A DNA stretch of 64,000 nucleotides from Alkalicoccus chagannorensis DSM 18086. Lineage in GTDB: Bacteria; Bacillota; Bacilli; Bacillales; Salisediminibacteriaceae. The stretch lies in NCBI RefSeq assembly GCF_000429725.1, contig NZ_AUCK01000001.1, forward strand, positions 62,001 to 126,000. Direction: 5' to 3'. Of this stretch, positions 26,909 to 36,067 are shown piece after piece. The position numbers were made by a program, and so were the translations under genes. The notes under the pieces were generated by a model. It was not told the origin of the DNA. It searched no databases and saw only the letters and a program-made list of their open reading frames with translations. How positions within the stretch are numbered: the first letter of the stretch is position 1; each line of letters starts with the position of its first letter.

Positions 26909-28978
26909 ATGTCGGATTATTTAGTGATTGTGGAATCTCCCGCTAAAGCGAAAACAATTGGAAAATATTTAGGAAAAAAATACGTTGTGAAAGCTTCGAT
27001 GGGGCATGTCATTGACCTGCCGAAGAGTCAGATGGGCGTAGATGTCGAAAATAACTTCACTCCTAAGTATATTACGATTCGCGGGAAAGGACCTATATTA
27101 AAAGAACTGAAGCAGGCTGCGAAAAAGGCCAAAAAAGTCTATCTTGCCGCCGACCCGGATAGAGAGGGTGAGGCGATTGCATGGCACCTGGCGGACAGCC
27201 TGAACATTGATAAAGATTCAAAGTGCCGGGTCGTTTTTAATGAAATTACAAAGCAGGCGATCAAAGATTCCTTCAAGCATCCACGAGAGATCAACACGAA
27301 CCTCGTCGATGCCCAGCAGGCGCGACGGGTGCTCGACAGGCTTGTCGGGTACAACATCAGTCCACTGTTATGGAAGAAAGTAAAAAAAGGTCTCAGTGCA
27401 GGAAGAGTCCAGTCGGTTGCTGTCAAAATGATCATCGACCGGGAAAATGAAATCAACGCTTTCGAACCAGTAGAGTACTGGTCGATCACTGCGCAGCTGG
27501 AAAAAGACGGCAAGGAATTCGAGGCGAAATTTACGGGCGTCGACGGAGAGAAGAAAGAACTTTCCAGTGAAGAGGATGTCAAAGATGTCCTTGGAAGAAT
27601 GGAAGGGGAAACGCTCACCGTCGATGAAATCAAGAAAAAGGAAAGAAAAAGAAATCCAGTCGTCCCTTTTACGACCTCCTCTCTGCAGCAGGAAGCAGCG
27701 AGAAAGCTGAATTACCGGGCGAAGAAAACGATGATGCTTGCCCAGCAGCTATATGAAGGGGTGGATATCGGGAAATCCGGCACTTCCGGTCTAATTACGT
27801 ACATGCGTACCGATTCCACGAGAATTTCGCAGACGGCAAAAACGGAAGCGTATGATTACATCACGGAGAAGTACGGAGAAGAATATACGGGTGTGCAGCA
27901 GGAGCAGAAACAGTCCTCCAACTCCCAGGATGCGCACGAAGCGGTCCGGCCGACTTCGGTGATGAATGATCCGAAAACCGTCAAACAGTATCTTTCCAGA
28001 GATCAGTACCGTCTCTACAAGCTGATCTGGGAGCGTATGGTCGCCAGTCAGATGGCTCCTGCAGTCATGGATACGATGACGGTCGACCTCTCCAACAACG
28101 GCGTTCAGTTCCGTGCCAACGGTTCCAAGCTGAAATTCGCCGGGTTTATGAAAGTTTATATTGAAGGCCGGGATGATAATAAAGAAGAAAAAGATAAGCT
28201 TCTTCCGGAAATGGAAGAAGGAGAACAGTCGAAAGCGGAAGCGATTGAACCGAATCAGCATTTCACCCAGCCGCCTCCGAGATACACAGAAGCAAGGCTC
28301 GTTCGGACGCTGGAAGAGCTCGGCATCGGCCGTCCTTCTACGTACGCACCTACCCTGGATACCATCCAGCGGCGGGGGTATGTAGCTCTTGAAGACAAAC
28401 GCTTCGTGCCGACAGAGCTTGGTACAATCGTACTGGAACTGATCGAGGAGTTCTTTCCGGAAATTCTTAACGTGGAGTTCACAGCGTCGATGGAAGCTGG
28501 ACTCGATTCTGTTGAAGACGGAGATCTCTCCTGGATATCGATTATCGATGATTTCTACAAAGATTTTGAAAAGCGGCTTCAGACCGCAGAAGAAGAAATG
28601 AAGGAAGTAGAGATCAAAGATGAACCCGCTGGAGAAGACTGCGAAAAATGCGGTCATGAAATGGTTTATAAAATGGGCCGGTACGGAAAATTCATGGCCT
28701 GCTCGAATTTCCCGGAATGCCGGAACACAAAAGCCATCGTAAAAGAAATCGGTGTCGATTGTCCGAAGTGTCAGGAAGGGAATGTCGTTGAGCGGAAAAG
28801 CAAGAAGAAGCGCATATTCTTCGGCTGTGACCGCTATCCGGAATGTGATTTTATTTCCTGGGATAAGCCGATTGCCCGTGCCTGTCCAAAATGTGAGCAC
28901 ATGCTTGTAGAGAAGAAAACGAAAAAAGGTGTCCACGTCCAGTGTTCCGAATGTGACTATAAAGAAGAGGCCAACTAA
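26909..28978 (+). CDS. topA: DNA topoisomerase I
   Basis: Type IA topoisomerase that relaxes negative supercoils. The 689-residue protein begins with the Toprim domain [20 protein letters not shown], with the metal-binding [13 protein letters not shown]. The catalytic tyrosine lies in [14 protein letters not shown] (near residue 298). The C-terminus carries three Cys4 zinc ribbons ([42 protein letters not shown]). The ATG at 26909 follows GGGAGGAGC; an open frame from 26852 extends upstream without support. In B. subtilis trmFO follows; here xerC does. Confidence 0.97.
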   Translation: MSDYLVIVESPAKAKTIGKYLGKKYVVKASMGHVIDLPKSQMGVDVENNFTPKYITIRGKGPILKELKQAAKKAKKVYLAADPDREGEAIAWHLADSLNIDKDSKCRVVFNEITKQAIKDSFKHPREINTNLVDAQQARRVLDRLVGYNISPLLWKKVKKGLSAGRVQSVAVKMIIDRENEINAFEPVEYWSITAQLEKDGKEFEAKFTGVDGEKKELSSEEDVKDVLGRMEGETLTVDEIKKKERKRNPVVPFTTSSLQQEAARKLNYRAKKTMMLAQQLYEGVDIGKSGTSGLITYMRTDSTRISQTAKTEAYDYITEKYGEEYTGVQQEQKQSSNSQDAHEAVRPTSVMNDPKTVKQYLSRDQYRLYKLIWERMVASQMAPAVMDTMTVDLSNNGVQFRANGSKLKFAGFMKVYIEGRDDNKEEKDKLLPEMEEGEQSKAEAIEPNQHFTQPPPRYTEARLVRTLEELGIGRPSTYAPTLDTIQRRGYVALEDKRFVPTELGTIVLELIEEFFPEILNVEFTASMEAGLDSVEDGDLSWISIIDDFYKDFEKRLQTAEEEMKEVEIKDEPAGEDCEKCGHEMVYKMGRYGKFMACSNFPECRNTKAIVKEIGVDCPKCQEGNVVERKSKKKRIFFGCDRYPECDFISWDKPIARACPKCEHMLVEKKTKKGVHVQCSECDYKEEAN

Positions 28979-29023
28979 CGGTTTGTGCCTCCGTCCGGCA
29001 CTGAATCTTCCACGGACGCTGTC

Positions 29024-29061
29024 ATTCGCGTCAGAAGCGCTCTCTTCTGGCGCGAATTTAT
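29024..29061 (+). terminator. Probable topA terminator
   Basis: A 14-bp stem, ATTCGCGTCAGAAG (29024-29037) with CTTCTGGCGCGAAT (29044-29057), including one G-T pair, is followed by a short weak TTAT. Ends topA in the gap where trmFO is missing. Confidence 0.55.
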
Positions 29062-29154
29062 CTGTACAGGAAGTGCGTTTCTCCAGCAGATGTTCCCGCA
29101 GACAGAGCAGACTGCCGATCAAATCTGAATTTTGTGAAAAAAGTGTAAACGGAA

Positions 29155-29184
29155 TTGAAATGGGCTGCTGAATTGTGATACGAT
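29155..29184 (+). promoter_or_regulatory. Possible sigma-A promoter for xerC-hslVU-codY
   Basis: TTGAAA (29155-29160) and TACGAT (29179-29184) with an 18-base spacer, about 45 bases ahead of xerC. Confidence 0.5.
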
Positions 29185-29228
29185 TTAGTAGCTTTCGCTT
29201 TGTGTGTGCATAGAGAGGAGTTTCCACT

Positions 29229-30107
29229 GTGGAAGAACTTCAATCATATAAAACGTATTTACGTCTGGAAAAAAGAGCCACGGAATCAACAATCACCGGG
29301 TATATACAGGATCTCGACGCATTTGCCCGATTTACAGAAGAACGATGGCAGCTCAGCATTCTTCAAATCACTCATGAACATATACGCAGTTATTTGATGG
29401 AGCTGTATGCAGCTGGTACAGCTAGAACGACGACAGCACGCAGGCTCTCCTCTCTGCGTTCGTTTTATCAGTTTCTTGTAAGGGAAAACATAAGAGTAGA
29501 CAACCCTGTCCAGCTGGTGCATCAGCCGAAACAAGGGCGGCGTCTGCCCGTCTTTTTTTATGAGGAAGAGATGAAGCTCCTGTTTGATCAGCTGGAAGAT
29601 GAAAAACCGCTGGGGATTCGTAACAGAGCGCTGCTCGAAGTGCTTTATGCAACCGGGATCCGCGTAGGGGAATGTGCAGGCATAAAACGGAAAGATGTCG
29701 ATCTGGAGCTCGGTACGATGCTGATTCGTGGAAAAGGCGGCTATGAACGATACGTACCTGTCGGCTCCTTTGCTCTGGACGCGCTGGAGCATTACCTGCG
29801 CGATGGGAGGCCGATGCTCCATCCCCAGAGCGATACCCTCTTCGTCAACTACCGTGGTGGGCCGCTTTCAACGAGAGGCATCCAGAAGGTGATTGAGCGG
29901 CTGACGGACGACGCCTCTGCCAGAGCCAGGATCAGCCCGCACGTCATCCGCCATTCTTTTGCTACGCACCTGCTGAATGCAGGGGCGGATTTACGAACAG
30001 TACAGGAGCTGCTTGGGCATAAAGATTTGTCCGCCACCCAGTTGTACACCCATGTGACAAAAGACAGACTGAGAGACGTCTATACTAAAGCGCATCCACG
30101 CGCCTGA
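29229..30107 (+). CDS. xerC: Tyrosine recombinase XerC (CodV)
   Basis: XerC acts with XerD at dif to resolve chromosome dimers. The 292-residue protein has an N-terminal SAM-like DNA-binding domain (residues 1-90) and a C-terminal catalytic domain with Arg145 in YATGIRVGECAGI, then HVIRHSFATHLLNAGADLR (His-x-x-Arg) and the nucleophile Tyr in LSATQLYTHVTKDRL. The start is GTG at 29229 after GAGAGGAG. As in B. subtilis (codV), it heads codV-clpQ-clpY-codY. Confidence 0.96.
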   Translation: MEELQSYKTYLRLEKRATESTITGYIQDLDAFARFTEERWQLSILQITHEHIRSYLMELYAAGTARTTTARRLSSLRSFYQFLVRENIRVDNPVQLVHQPKQGRRLPVFFYEEEMKLLFDQLEDEKPLGIRNRALLEVLYATGIRVGECAGIKRKDVDLELGTMLIRGKGGYERYVPVGSFALDALEHYLRDGRPMLHPQSDTLFVNYRGGPLSTRGIQKVIERLTDDASARARISPHVIRHSFATHLLNAGADLRTVQELLGHKDLSATQLYTHVTKDRLRDVYTKAHPRA

Positions 30108-30134
30108 ACGAATACAGCTCCAGGAGGTATGACA

Positions 30135-30686
30135 TTGGACCAGATTAAAGGAACAACAATCTTTGCAGTAAAGCATGACGGAACCGCAGCCATGGCCGGT
30201 GACGGTCAAGTGACATTCGGCAGTGCTGTCGTCATGAAGCACTCTGCGAAAAAGGTGCGCCGTCTCTACCATGGGAAAGTGGTAGCCGGATTTGCAGGAT
30301 CTGTAGCGGATGCCTTCACGTTGTATGAGAAATTTGAGAGCAAACTGGAAGAATTCGGCGGAAACCTGCAGCGTGCTGCCGTCGAGCTTGCGAAAGAATG
30401 GAGAAGCGACCGGGTTCTGCGGAGGCTCGAAGCAATGCTGATTGTAATGGATACGGAGTCGATGTATATGATTGCGGGAACCGGCGAAGTGATTGAACCG
30501 GATGACGGCATGATTGCTATCGGTTCCGGCGGCAGCTATGCCCTTGCAGCAGGCAGAGCGATGAAGAAGCACGCCTCCCACATGAGCGCAGCGGATATCG
30601 CCCGGGCCAGCCTGGAAACAGCAGGAGACTTGTGTGTGTATACGAATCATCATATTACTGTAGAAACAATAGAAGAGGAGGGATAA
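30135..30686 (+). CDS. hslV: ATP-dependent protease peptidase subunit HslV (ClpQ/CodW)
   Basis: The peptidase of the HslVU (ClpYQ) complex. The core begins [23 protein letters not shown], with [22 protein letters not shown] and [15 protein letters not shown], all typical of the family. The TTG at 30135 is placed 7 bases after AGGAGG and gives [10 protein letters not shown], 183 residues; an ATG at 30129 directly abuts that site and would give [12 protein letters not shown]. The choice matters because HslV enzymes act through an exposed N-terminal Thr or Ser. hslU follows immediately. Confidence 0.95.
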   Translation: MDQIKGTTIFAVKHDGTAAMAGDGQVTFGSAVVMKHSAKKVRRLYHGKVVAGFAGSVADAFTLYEKFESKLEEFGGNLQRAAVELAKEWRSDRVLRRLEAMLIVMDTESMYMIAGTGEVIEPDDGMIAIGSGGSYALAAGRAMKKHASHMSAADIARASLETAGDLCVYTNHHITVETIEEEG

Positions 30687-30687
30687 T

Positions 30688-32094
30688 ATGGATACATCAT
30701 TAACTCCTTCGCAGATTGTCGAACGGCTGGATCAGACGATCGTCGGTCAGAAGAAGGCCAAAAAATCGGTAGCAGTCGCTCTTAGGAACCGATATCGGCG
30801 CAGCAGGGTTGAGGACGGGCTGCGGGAAGAGATCACACCGAAAAACATCCTGATGATCGGACCGACAGGAGTAGGAAAAACGGAAATCGCCCGACGCCTT
30901 GCAAAGCTCGTCGGTGCCCCGTTTATTAAAGTAGAAGCAACGAAATTCACCGAAGTCGGCTATGTAGGCCGGGATGTGGAATCGATGGTGCGGGACCTCG
31001 TGGAAACGTCTGTACGACTCGTCAAAGAAGAAAAAATGAATGAAGTCAAGGATGTTGCAGAGCGGCGCGCGGAATCGCGGATTGTCGAACTGCTCCACCC
31101 AAAAAAGCAGAAGAGCAGCAGCCGGAACCAGCAGATCCGGAACCCTCTGGAAATGTTTTTTCAGCAGGAGCAGGAGGAGGAAGAAGAGGAAGAAGAGCAG
31201 CCTCAGGATGAATCCTATCGCCAGGCCCGCAGAAGAATTGAAGAAGAACTGAAAGAGGGACGTCTGGAAGATAAAGAAATCACGGTGGAACTTGAAGAAC
31301 AGCCGAAAGATTTTTCCTCGATGTTCTCCGGCAGCGGAATGGAACAAATGGGCATGAACATGCAGGAAATGTTTGGCGGAATGATGCCGAAGCAGAAGAA
31401 ATCCCGCACGCTTCCGGTTCGGGAAGCGCGCCGGCTGCTGACAGAAGAAGAAGCGCAGAAGCTTGTTAACATGGATGAAGTGTCGCAGGAAGCGGTCGGC
31501 AGGGCAGAACAGTCCGGCATCATCTTTATCGATGAGATAGACAAAGTTTCAGGCAAACAGGATCAGTCAGCCGGGGTGTCCCGCGAGGGGGTCCAGCGCG
31601 ATATTCTTCCTATTATTGAAGGATCGACCGTCGTGACGAAGCACGGAGCAGTAAGTACGGATCACATGCTTTTCATCGGTGCGGGTGCCTTTCACGTATC
31701 CAAGCCCTCAGACCTGATTCCTGAGCTTCAGGGGCGTCTGCCGATCCGTGTCGAGCTGGAATCTCTGGCGGAAGAAGACTTCGTCCGGATTCTGCAGGAG
31801 CCGAAATTTGCACTGCTGAAACAGTACAAAGCGCTGCTTCAAGTCGAAGGGATTCAAGTCGAGTTTGAAGAAGATGCCGTCAGACGAATTGCAGCGATTG
31901 CTGCTGAAGTAAACGCCAATACAGAGAACATCGGCGCACGGCGGCTTCATACGATTATGGAGAAACTGCTCGAGGACTTATCATTTGAAGCGTCGGAAAT
32001 CACGATGGATACCATCATGGTCACACCGACCTATGTAGACGAGAAATTGGCTTCTGTTGCAAAAGACCGCGACGTAAGCCGGTATATTTTATAA
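30688..32094 (+). CDS. hslU: ATP-dependent protease ATPase subunit HslU (ClpY)
   Basis: The unfoldase of the HslVU protease, a 468-residue AAA+ protein. Walker A is GPTGVGKTE near residue 56; the pore motif GYVGRDVE follows at about 91; Walker B is [11 protein letters not shown] near residue 280; the C-terminus ends RDVSRYIL, which docks into HslV. The inserted I-domain (about 110-245) carries an odd acidic run, QQEQ followed by eight Glu, near residue 155-166. The ATG at 30688 follows GAGGAGGG and lies one base after hslV. Confidence 0.97.
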   Translation: MDTSLTPSQIVERLDQTIVGQKKAKKSVAVALRNRYRRSRVEDGLREEITPKNILMIGPTGVGKTEIARRLAKLVGAPFIKVEATKFTEVGYVGRDVESMVRDLVETSVRLVKEEKMNEVKDVAERRAESRIVELLHPKKQKSSSRNQQIRNPLEMFFQQEQEEEEEEEEQPQDESYRQARRRIEEELKEGRLEDKEITVELEEQPKDFSSMFSGSGMEQMGMNMQEMFGGMMPKQKKSRTLPVREARRLLTEEEAQKLVNMDEVSQEAVGRAEQSGIIFIDEIDKVSGKQDQSAGVSREGVQRDILPIIEGSTVVTKHGAVSTDHMLFIGAGAFHVSKPSDLIPELQGRLPIRVELESLAEEDFVRILQEPKFALLKQYKALLQVEGIQVEFEEDAVRRIAAIAAEVNANTENIGARRLHTIMEKLLEDLSFEASEITMDTIMVTPTYVDEKLASVAKDRDVSRYIL

Positions 32095-32115
32095 ATTAAC
32101 GCTGGAGGTTTTTAC

Positions 32116-32892
32116 ATGGATTTATTAACCAGAACGAGAAAGATCAATGAACTGCTTCAGAAAAGCGGTGGGCAGTCTGTAAATTTCAAGGACATGGCCG
32201 GGACACTACGTGATGTGATTGAAGCAAACATTTTTATCGTCAGCAGACGAGGCAAGCTTCTCGGCTATGCCATCAAGCAGGAAATCGAGAACGAGCGGAT
32301 GAAAGACATGCTGGAAGAACGGCAGTTCCCGGAAGGATATACGTCCGGCCTTTTCAATATTGAAGAAACGTCAGCGAACATTGATATTAATAGTTCCTAC
32401 ACCGCCTTTCCGGAAGAAAACAAAGATTTGTTCCGCAACGGTCTGACAACCATCGTTCCAGTCCAGGGCGGAGGGGAGCGTCTCGGAACGCTGATTCTCG
32501 CCCGCCTGGATGATTCCTTCGATGACGATGACCTGCTGCTGGCTGAATATGCAGCGACGGTCGTCGGCATGGAAATTCTTCATGAAAAAGCAGAAGAAAT
32601 CGAACAGGAAGCCCGAAGCAAGGCGGTCGTACAGATGGCGATTGGGTCACTGTCCTACAGCGAGCTGGAAGCAGTAGAGCATATTTTCGAAGAACTCGAC
32701 GGCAGTGAAGGACTGCTTGTGGCAAGCAAGATTGCTGACCGTGTCGGAATTACCCGATCGGTTATCGTCAATGCGCTGCGCAAGCTGGAATCCGCCGGTG
32801 TCATCGAATCCCGGTCACTTGGCATGAAAGGAACTTATATCAAGGTACTGAATGATAAATTCCTCGTAGAACTTAAGCAGCAGAGGGCATAA
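32116..32892 (+). CDS. codY: Global regulator CodY
   Basis: CodY senses branched-chain amino acids and GTP and represses stationary-phase genes, including fla/che in B. subtilis. The 258-residue protein shows the GAF domain (about 1-155, with [20 protein letters not shown]) and the C-terminal winged helix [34 protein letters not shown] (about 204-240). The ATG follows CTGGAGG. A terminator separates it from flgB downstream, so the flagellar genes likely depend on their own promoter. Confidence 0.98.
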   Translation: MDLLTRTRKINELLQKSGGQSVNFKDMAGTLRDVIEANIFIVSRRGKLLGYAIKQEIENERMKDMLEERQFPEGYTSGLFNIEETSANIDINSSYTAFPEENKDLFRNGLTTIVPVQGGGERLGTLILARLDDSFDDDDLLLAEYAATVVGMEILHEKAEEIEQEARSKAVVQMAIGSLSYSELEAVEHIFEELDGSEGLLVASKIADRVGITRSVIVNALRKLESAGVIESRSLGMKGTYIKVLNDKFLVELKQQRA

Positions 32893-32910
32893 AAGGTCTA
32901 TTGACAGGAA

Positions 32911-32939
32911 GGGTCCATCAGGAGGATGGACCCTTTTTT
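32911..32939 (+). terminator. codY terminator
   Basis: GGGTCCATC (32911-32919) pairs with GATGGACCC (32925-32933), then TTTTTT. Confidence 0.92.
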
Positions 32940-33067
32940 GCATGGTGGAAGACTCATATGTCAAGCTTTATACGCAGATGTAGAAAAGTGTGTTAAAGTG
33001 CATATAGTCGATCTATCATACCAGCATGTCGAATGACCCAGGATAAGACAGGGACTTTCATTTAGGT

Positions 33068-33108
33068 TTTACATTTTTTTTGAGAAACTTAGACATATGC
33101 TGGAGAAT
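33068..33108 (+). promoter_or_regulatory. Possible fla/che operon promoter region
   Basis: The 227-base codY-flgB gap is AT-rich. The best sigma-A candidate is TTGAGA (33080-33085) with GAGAAT (33103-33108) at 17 bases; TTTACA (33068-33073) is another -35-like box. No sigma-D promoter with proper spacing was found. I cannot settle the true start site. Confidence 0.35.
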
Positions 33109-33166
33109 TCATTAAAATAAGAAGTAACAATCAGTCTTTCGTGTGAATATAAAAGGAGGATAGAAC

Positions 33167-33571
33167 ATGAATTTACTTGACAATAATCATTTGCGGCTGA
33201 TGGAAAACTCCATCAATGCCTCTGCAACTCGTCAGGATACCATCGCCTCTAATATAGCGAATGTTGATACGCCGGGATACAAAGCAAAGAAAACCGTCTT
33301 CCAGCATCAGCTGGACAGTGCCGATGCGAGACTGCAGGCACGACAGACGGATGAGAGACATATCCCTTTCAGCGGGACAGGCGGGTCAGATGAACCACAG
33401 ATCGTGGAAAGACAGAACACTACCTACAATCATAATGGGAACAGCGTCGATATCGACAAAGAAATGAGCGATCTGGCTGAAAATCAGATTTATTACAACG
33501 CACTGATCGAGAGGCTCAACGGCCGGTTCAGTTCTATTCGTACCGCACTCGGCACCGGAGGAGGGAGGTAA
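33167..33571 (+). CDS. flgB: Flagellar basal body rod protein FlgB
   Basis: Proximal rod component exported through the flagellar type III apparatus. The 134-residue protein has the rod signature ATRQDTIASNIANVDTPGYKAKK (about residues 24-46) and a C-terminal helix EMSDLAENQIYYNALIERLNGRF that packs in the rod. The ATG follows AAGGAGGAT. First gene of the fla/che operon, 2 bases ahead of flgC. Confidence 0.96.
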   Translation: MNLLDNNHLRLMENSINASATRQDTIASNIANVDTPGYKAKKTVFQHQLDSADARLQARQTDERHIPFSGTGGSDEPQIVERQNTTYNHNGNSVDIDKEMSDLAENQIYYNALIERLNGRFSSIRTALGTGGGR

Positions 33572-33573
33572 AC

Positions 33574-34020
33574 ATGTTTAGTGGAATGGATATATCAGCA
33601 TCAGCATTAACGTCCCAGCGCCTCAGAATGGATGTGACTTCTGCCAACATCTCCAACGCCGATACGACAAGAGGCCGTCTCGTTGACGGAGAGTGGGAGC
33701 CATACCGCAGGAAAATGGTACATATGCAGTCGGATGGAGAAGGGAGCCGTTTCCAGCATCATCTGCACCGCGCTGCGCAGGGGCAGGACCCGCACGGGGT
33801 AAGAATCAATCAGATCATTGAAGATGAAACGCCGTTTGAACAGCAGTACAATCCGGATCATCCGGATGCCGATGAAGATGGGTATGTAGCTATGCCTAAT
33901 GTGGATCCGCTCAAAGAAATGGTCGATTTAATGGGAGCGACCAGATCCTACGAAGCCAACGTCACAGCATTAGATGCTCATAAGGGTATGCTCATGCGGG
34001 CACTGGAAATAGGCCGATAA
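33574..34020 (+). CDS. flgC: Flagellar basal body rod protein FlgC
   Basis: Rod protein of 148 residues. N-terminal ASALTSQRLRMDVTSANISNADTTR and C-terminal MVDLMGATRSYEANVTALDAHKGMLMRALEIGR are typical of rod/hook family helices. The gene follows flgB with GGAGGGAGG ahead of the ATG. Full length. Confidence 0.96.
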   Translation: MFSGMDISASALTSQRLRMDVTSANISNADTTRGRLVDGEWEPYRRKMVHMQSDGEGSRFQHHLHRAAQGQDPHGVRINQIIEDETPFEQQYNPDHPDADEDGYVAMPNVDPLKEMVDLMGATRSYEANVTALDAHKGMLMRALEIGR

Positions 34021-34043
34021 ATCAAACAGAGGAGTGAGGATGG

Positions 34044-34349
34044 ATGACAGTACACGAAACAGGAGCTGTGCAGTCGATGATGCAGAATCCCGGCGCCCAG
34101 CGAATAAACAACTCGCCGGCAGAGGCGCATGACAGTTTTAAAACGTGGCTGAACGATGCAATCGGTTCAGTGAATGAATCGCGCGCGGAATCAAGTCAGG
34201 CAACGGAGGCGATGGCCCGCGGGGAGGATGTTGACCTTCATAACGTTATGCTGACAGCTCAAAAAGCCTCTATCCAATTGGAAACGACGGTCCAAGTACG
34301 TGACAGAGTGATTGAAGCGTATCAGGAAGTGATGAGAATGCAGGTATAA
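34044..34349 (+). CDS. fliE: Flagellar hook-basal body protein FliE
   Basis: FliE links the MS-ring to the rod. The 101-residue protein has the FliE C-terminal motif DVDLHNVMLTAQKASIQLETTVQVRDRVIEAYQEVMRMQV. The ATG at 34044 follows GAGGAGTGAGG. It is followed by an AT-rich 115-base gap before fliF that may hold an internal promoter. Confidence 0.95.
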   Translation: MTVHETGAVQSMMQNPGAQRINNSPAEAHDSFKTWLNDAIGSVNESRAESSQATEAMARGEDVDLHNVMLTAQKASIQLETTVQVRDRVIEAYQEVMRMQV

Positions 34350-34397
34350 TTTCCGTATACCCGGAATATCGGCTGCAATAACATCAAAATTAATACT

Positions 34398-34427
34398 TTT
34401 TCAATAATTTATCTAACTTTCTATAAT
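34398..34427 (+). promoter_or_regulatory. Candidate internal promoter ahead of fliF
   Basis: A perfect TATAAT (34422-34427) with TTTTCA (34398-34403) at 18 bases. The local DNA is AT-rich, unlike the rest of the operon. The -35 is weak. Confidence 0.4.
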
Positions 34428-34464
34428 ATGGCTCAAAAAGCCGCTGGTAATGGTGGGAGGAAGC

Positions 34465-36054
34465 ATGAAGGAGCAATGGATTAACTTCAAGACAAAAAGC
34501 ATAGAGTTCTGGCAGACTCGGACAAAGAACCAAAAAGGGCTGTTTATCGGATCTGCTGCGCTGGCTGCGGTCCTCATTGCTGTCTTCACGTGGCTCGGCT
34601 CCCAGCAGCATTATGTTCCGCTCTATACGAATATGACGATGCAGGAAGCTGGTGAAGTCAAAGAAACACTGGATGCACAGGGAGTCGATAATGAAGTCAG
34701 CGCGGATGGAACGACGGTCTATGTTCCGGAAAATGAAGCTGATGATTTAAAGGTTACGCTCGCTGCCCAGGGGATTCCGCAGTCAGGGAGAATCGATTAC
34801 AGCACGTTCAGTGAGAATATGGGATTTGGTACAACAGACAACGAATTTGAAGTACTGGAACGGGCGGCACTTCAGACATCCCTGGAAGACCTTATCCGCA
34901 ATATTCAAGGAATCAGTAATGCGCAGGTCATGATCACGCTGCCGGAAGAAAGCCCGTGGCTGACAGACGAAACGGGAAGGGCGACGGCTTCCGTCATGGT
35001 CAATCTGGATGCAGGTGCCGGTCTGGATCAGGAACAGATTCGTTCCTTGTATCATCTGACTGCTCAGAGTGTACCGAATCTCGCTGTAGAAGACGTCGTG
35101 ATTACAGACCAGATGAGCCGACATCTTACATATGAGGACGGCACCTCGTCCGATGGCTCATTAAATGCGTACGAACAGAACAGAGCTGTTCAGCGTGATA
35201 TTGAACAGGATATCCAGCGCGATCTGCAGCAGATGCTCGGAACGATGATGGGACAGAATAAAGTGGTCGTAGCCGTTTCCACAGACATCGATTTCACCCA
35301 GGAGAACCGTCAGGAAGAGCTGGTGGAGCCGGTGGATGAAGAAACCAACGAAGGCATCGCGATGAGTGTGGAGCGCATCACGGAAACGTACGAAGGCGAA
35401 GAATTCGAAGACGGCGGTGTTCCTGGAGCCGGTGAAGACGACATACCGGCCTTCCCCGGCGTCATCGGAGGCGGCGGAGACGGAGACTACGAAAGAATCG
35501 AGGAGCGCATCAACAACGAAGTGAACCGTATTTCCAGAGATATTGTCGAAAGTCCGTACATGATTCGTGATATCAGTATTCAGGTCATGGTGGAACCACC
35601 GGACCCTGAAGATGAAGGAACCCTGCCGCAGGAACGCCTGGACGATATTCAGGACATCCTCGGCCAGGTTGTTGCAACCTCTATTGATGCAACGGTTACG
35701 GACGAATGGGAAGACGATGAAGTTGCAGAACGGATTCTCGTTTCCTCGATGCCGTTCATCGGTCAAGTCGACATGGAAGAGCCAGGTGGAGGATTTACCT
35801 TCTGGGGCTGGGTTGCAGCTGCGCTCGCGCTGGCGGTTGTCATTCTGATTGTGCTGCTCGTCCGGCGCGGACGTACAGAGGAAGAGGAGACATTCGATCA
35901 GGAGTTTACACAGGATGAATTCACCCTTCCTCCGCTTGACGGTGATGCTGTCGATACAGAAACGAAAGCACGCCGAAAACAGCTGGAAGAACTGGCGAAG
36001 GATAAGCCGGAGGAGTTTTCTAAACTGATCCGATCCTGGTTGTCCGACGATTAA
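34465..36054 (+). CDS. fliF: Flagellar MS-ring protein FliF
   Basis: FliF forms the membrane ring that houses the export gate. The 529-residue protein has an N-terminal membrane segment (about residues 25-45), the ring-building motifs (LYTNMTMQEAGEVKETLDAQG; DYSTFSENMGFGTTDNEFEVLERAALQTSLEDLIRNIQGISNA), an acidic loop (about 290-345), a second membrane segment near 448-468, and a C-terminal FliG-binding tail. The ATG at 34465 follows GGGAGGAAGC; an ATG at 34450 precedes that site. fliG follows after 13 bases. Confidence 0.97.
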   Translation: MKEQWINFKTKSIEFWQTRTKNQKGLFIGSAALAAVLIAVFTWLGSQQHYVPLYTNMTMQEAGEVKETLDAQGVDNEVSADGTTVYVPENEADDLKVTLAAQGIPQSGRIDYSTFSENMGFGTTDNEFEVLERAALQTSLEDLIRNIQGISNAQVMITLPEESPWLTDETGRATASVMVNLDAGAGLDQEQIRSLYHLTAQSVPNLAVEDVVITDQMSRHLTYEDGTSSDGSLNAYEQNRAVQRDIEQDIQRDLQQMLGTMMGQNKVVVAVSTDIDFTQENRQEELVEPVDEETNEGIAMSVERITETYEGEEFEDGGVPGAGEDDIPAFPGVIGGGGDGDYERIEERINNEVNRISRDIVESPYMIRDISIQVMVEPPDPEDEGTLPQERLDDIQDILGQVVATSIDATVTDEWEDDEVAERILVSSMPFIGQVDMEEPGGGFTFWGWVAAALALAVVILIVLLVRRGRTEEEETFDQEFTQDEFTLPPLDGDAVDTETKARRKQLEELAKDKPEEFSKLIRSWLSDD

Positions 36055-36067
36055 GGAGGGAGAAGCA

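Noticed and set aside
27791-29227. 478-codon open frame on the minus strand opposite topA
   Set aside because: It is a shadow of topA: Phe- and Arg-rich composition, no ribosome binding site, no recognisable domain, while topA is fully intact.
32994-33014. TAAA followed by GTCGATCT as a sigma-D promoter before flgB
   Set aside because: The spacer is 9 bases, far from the 15 expected for sigma-D promoters.
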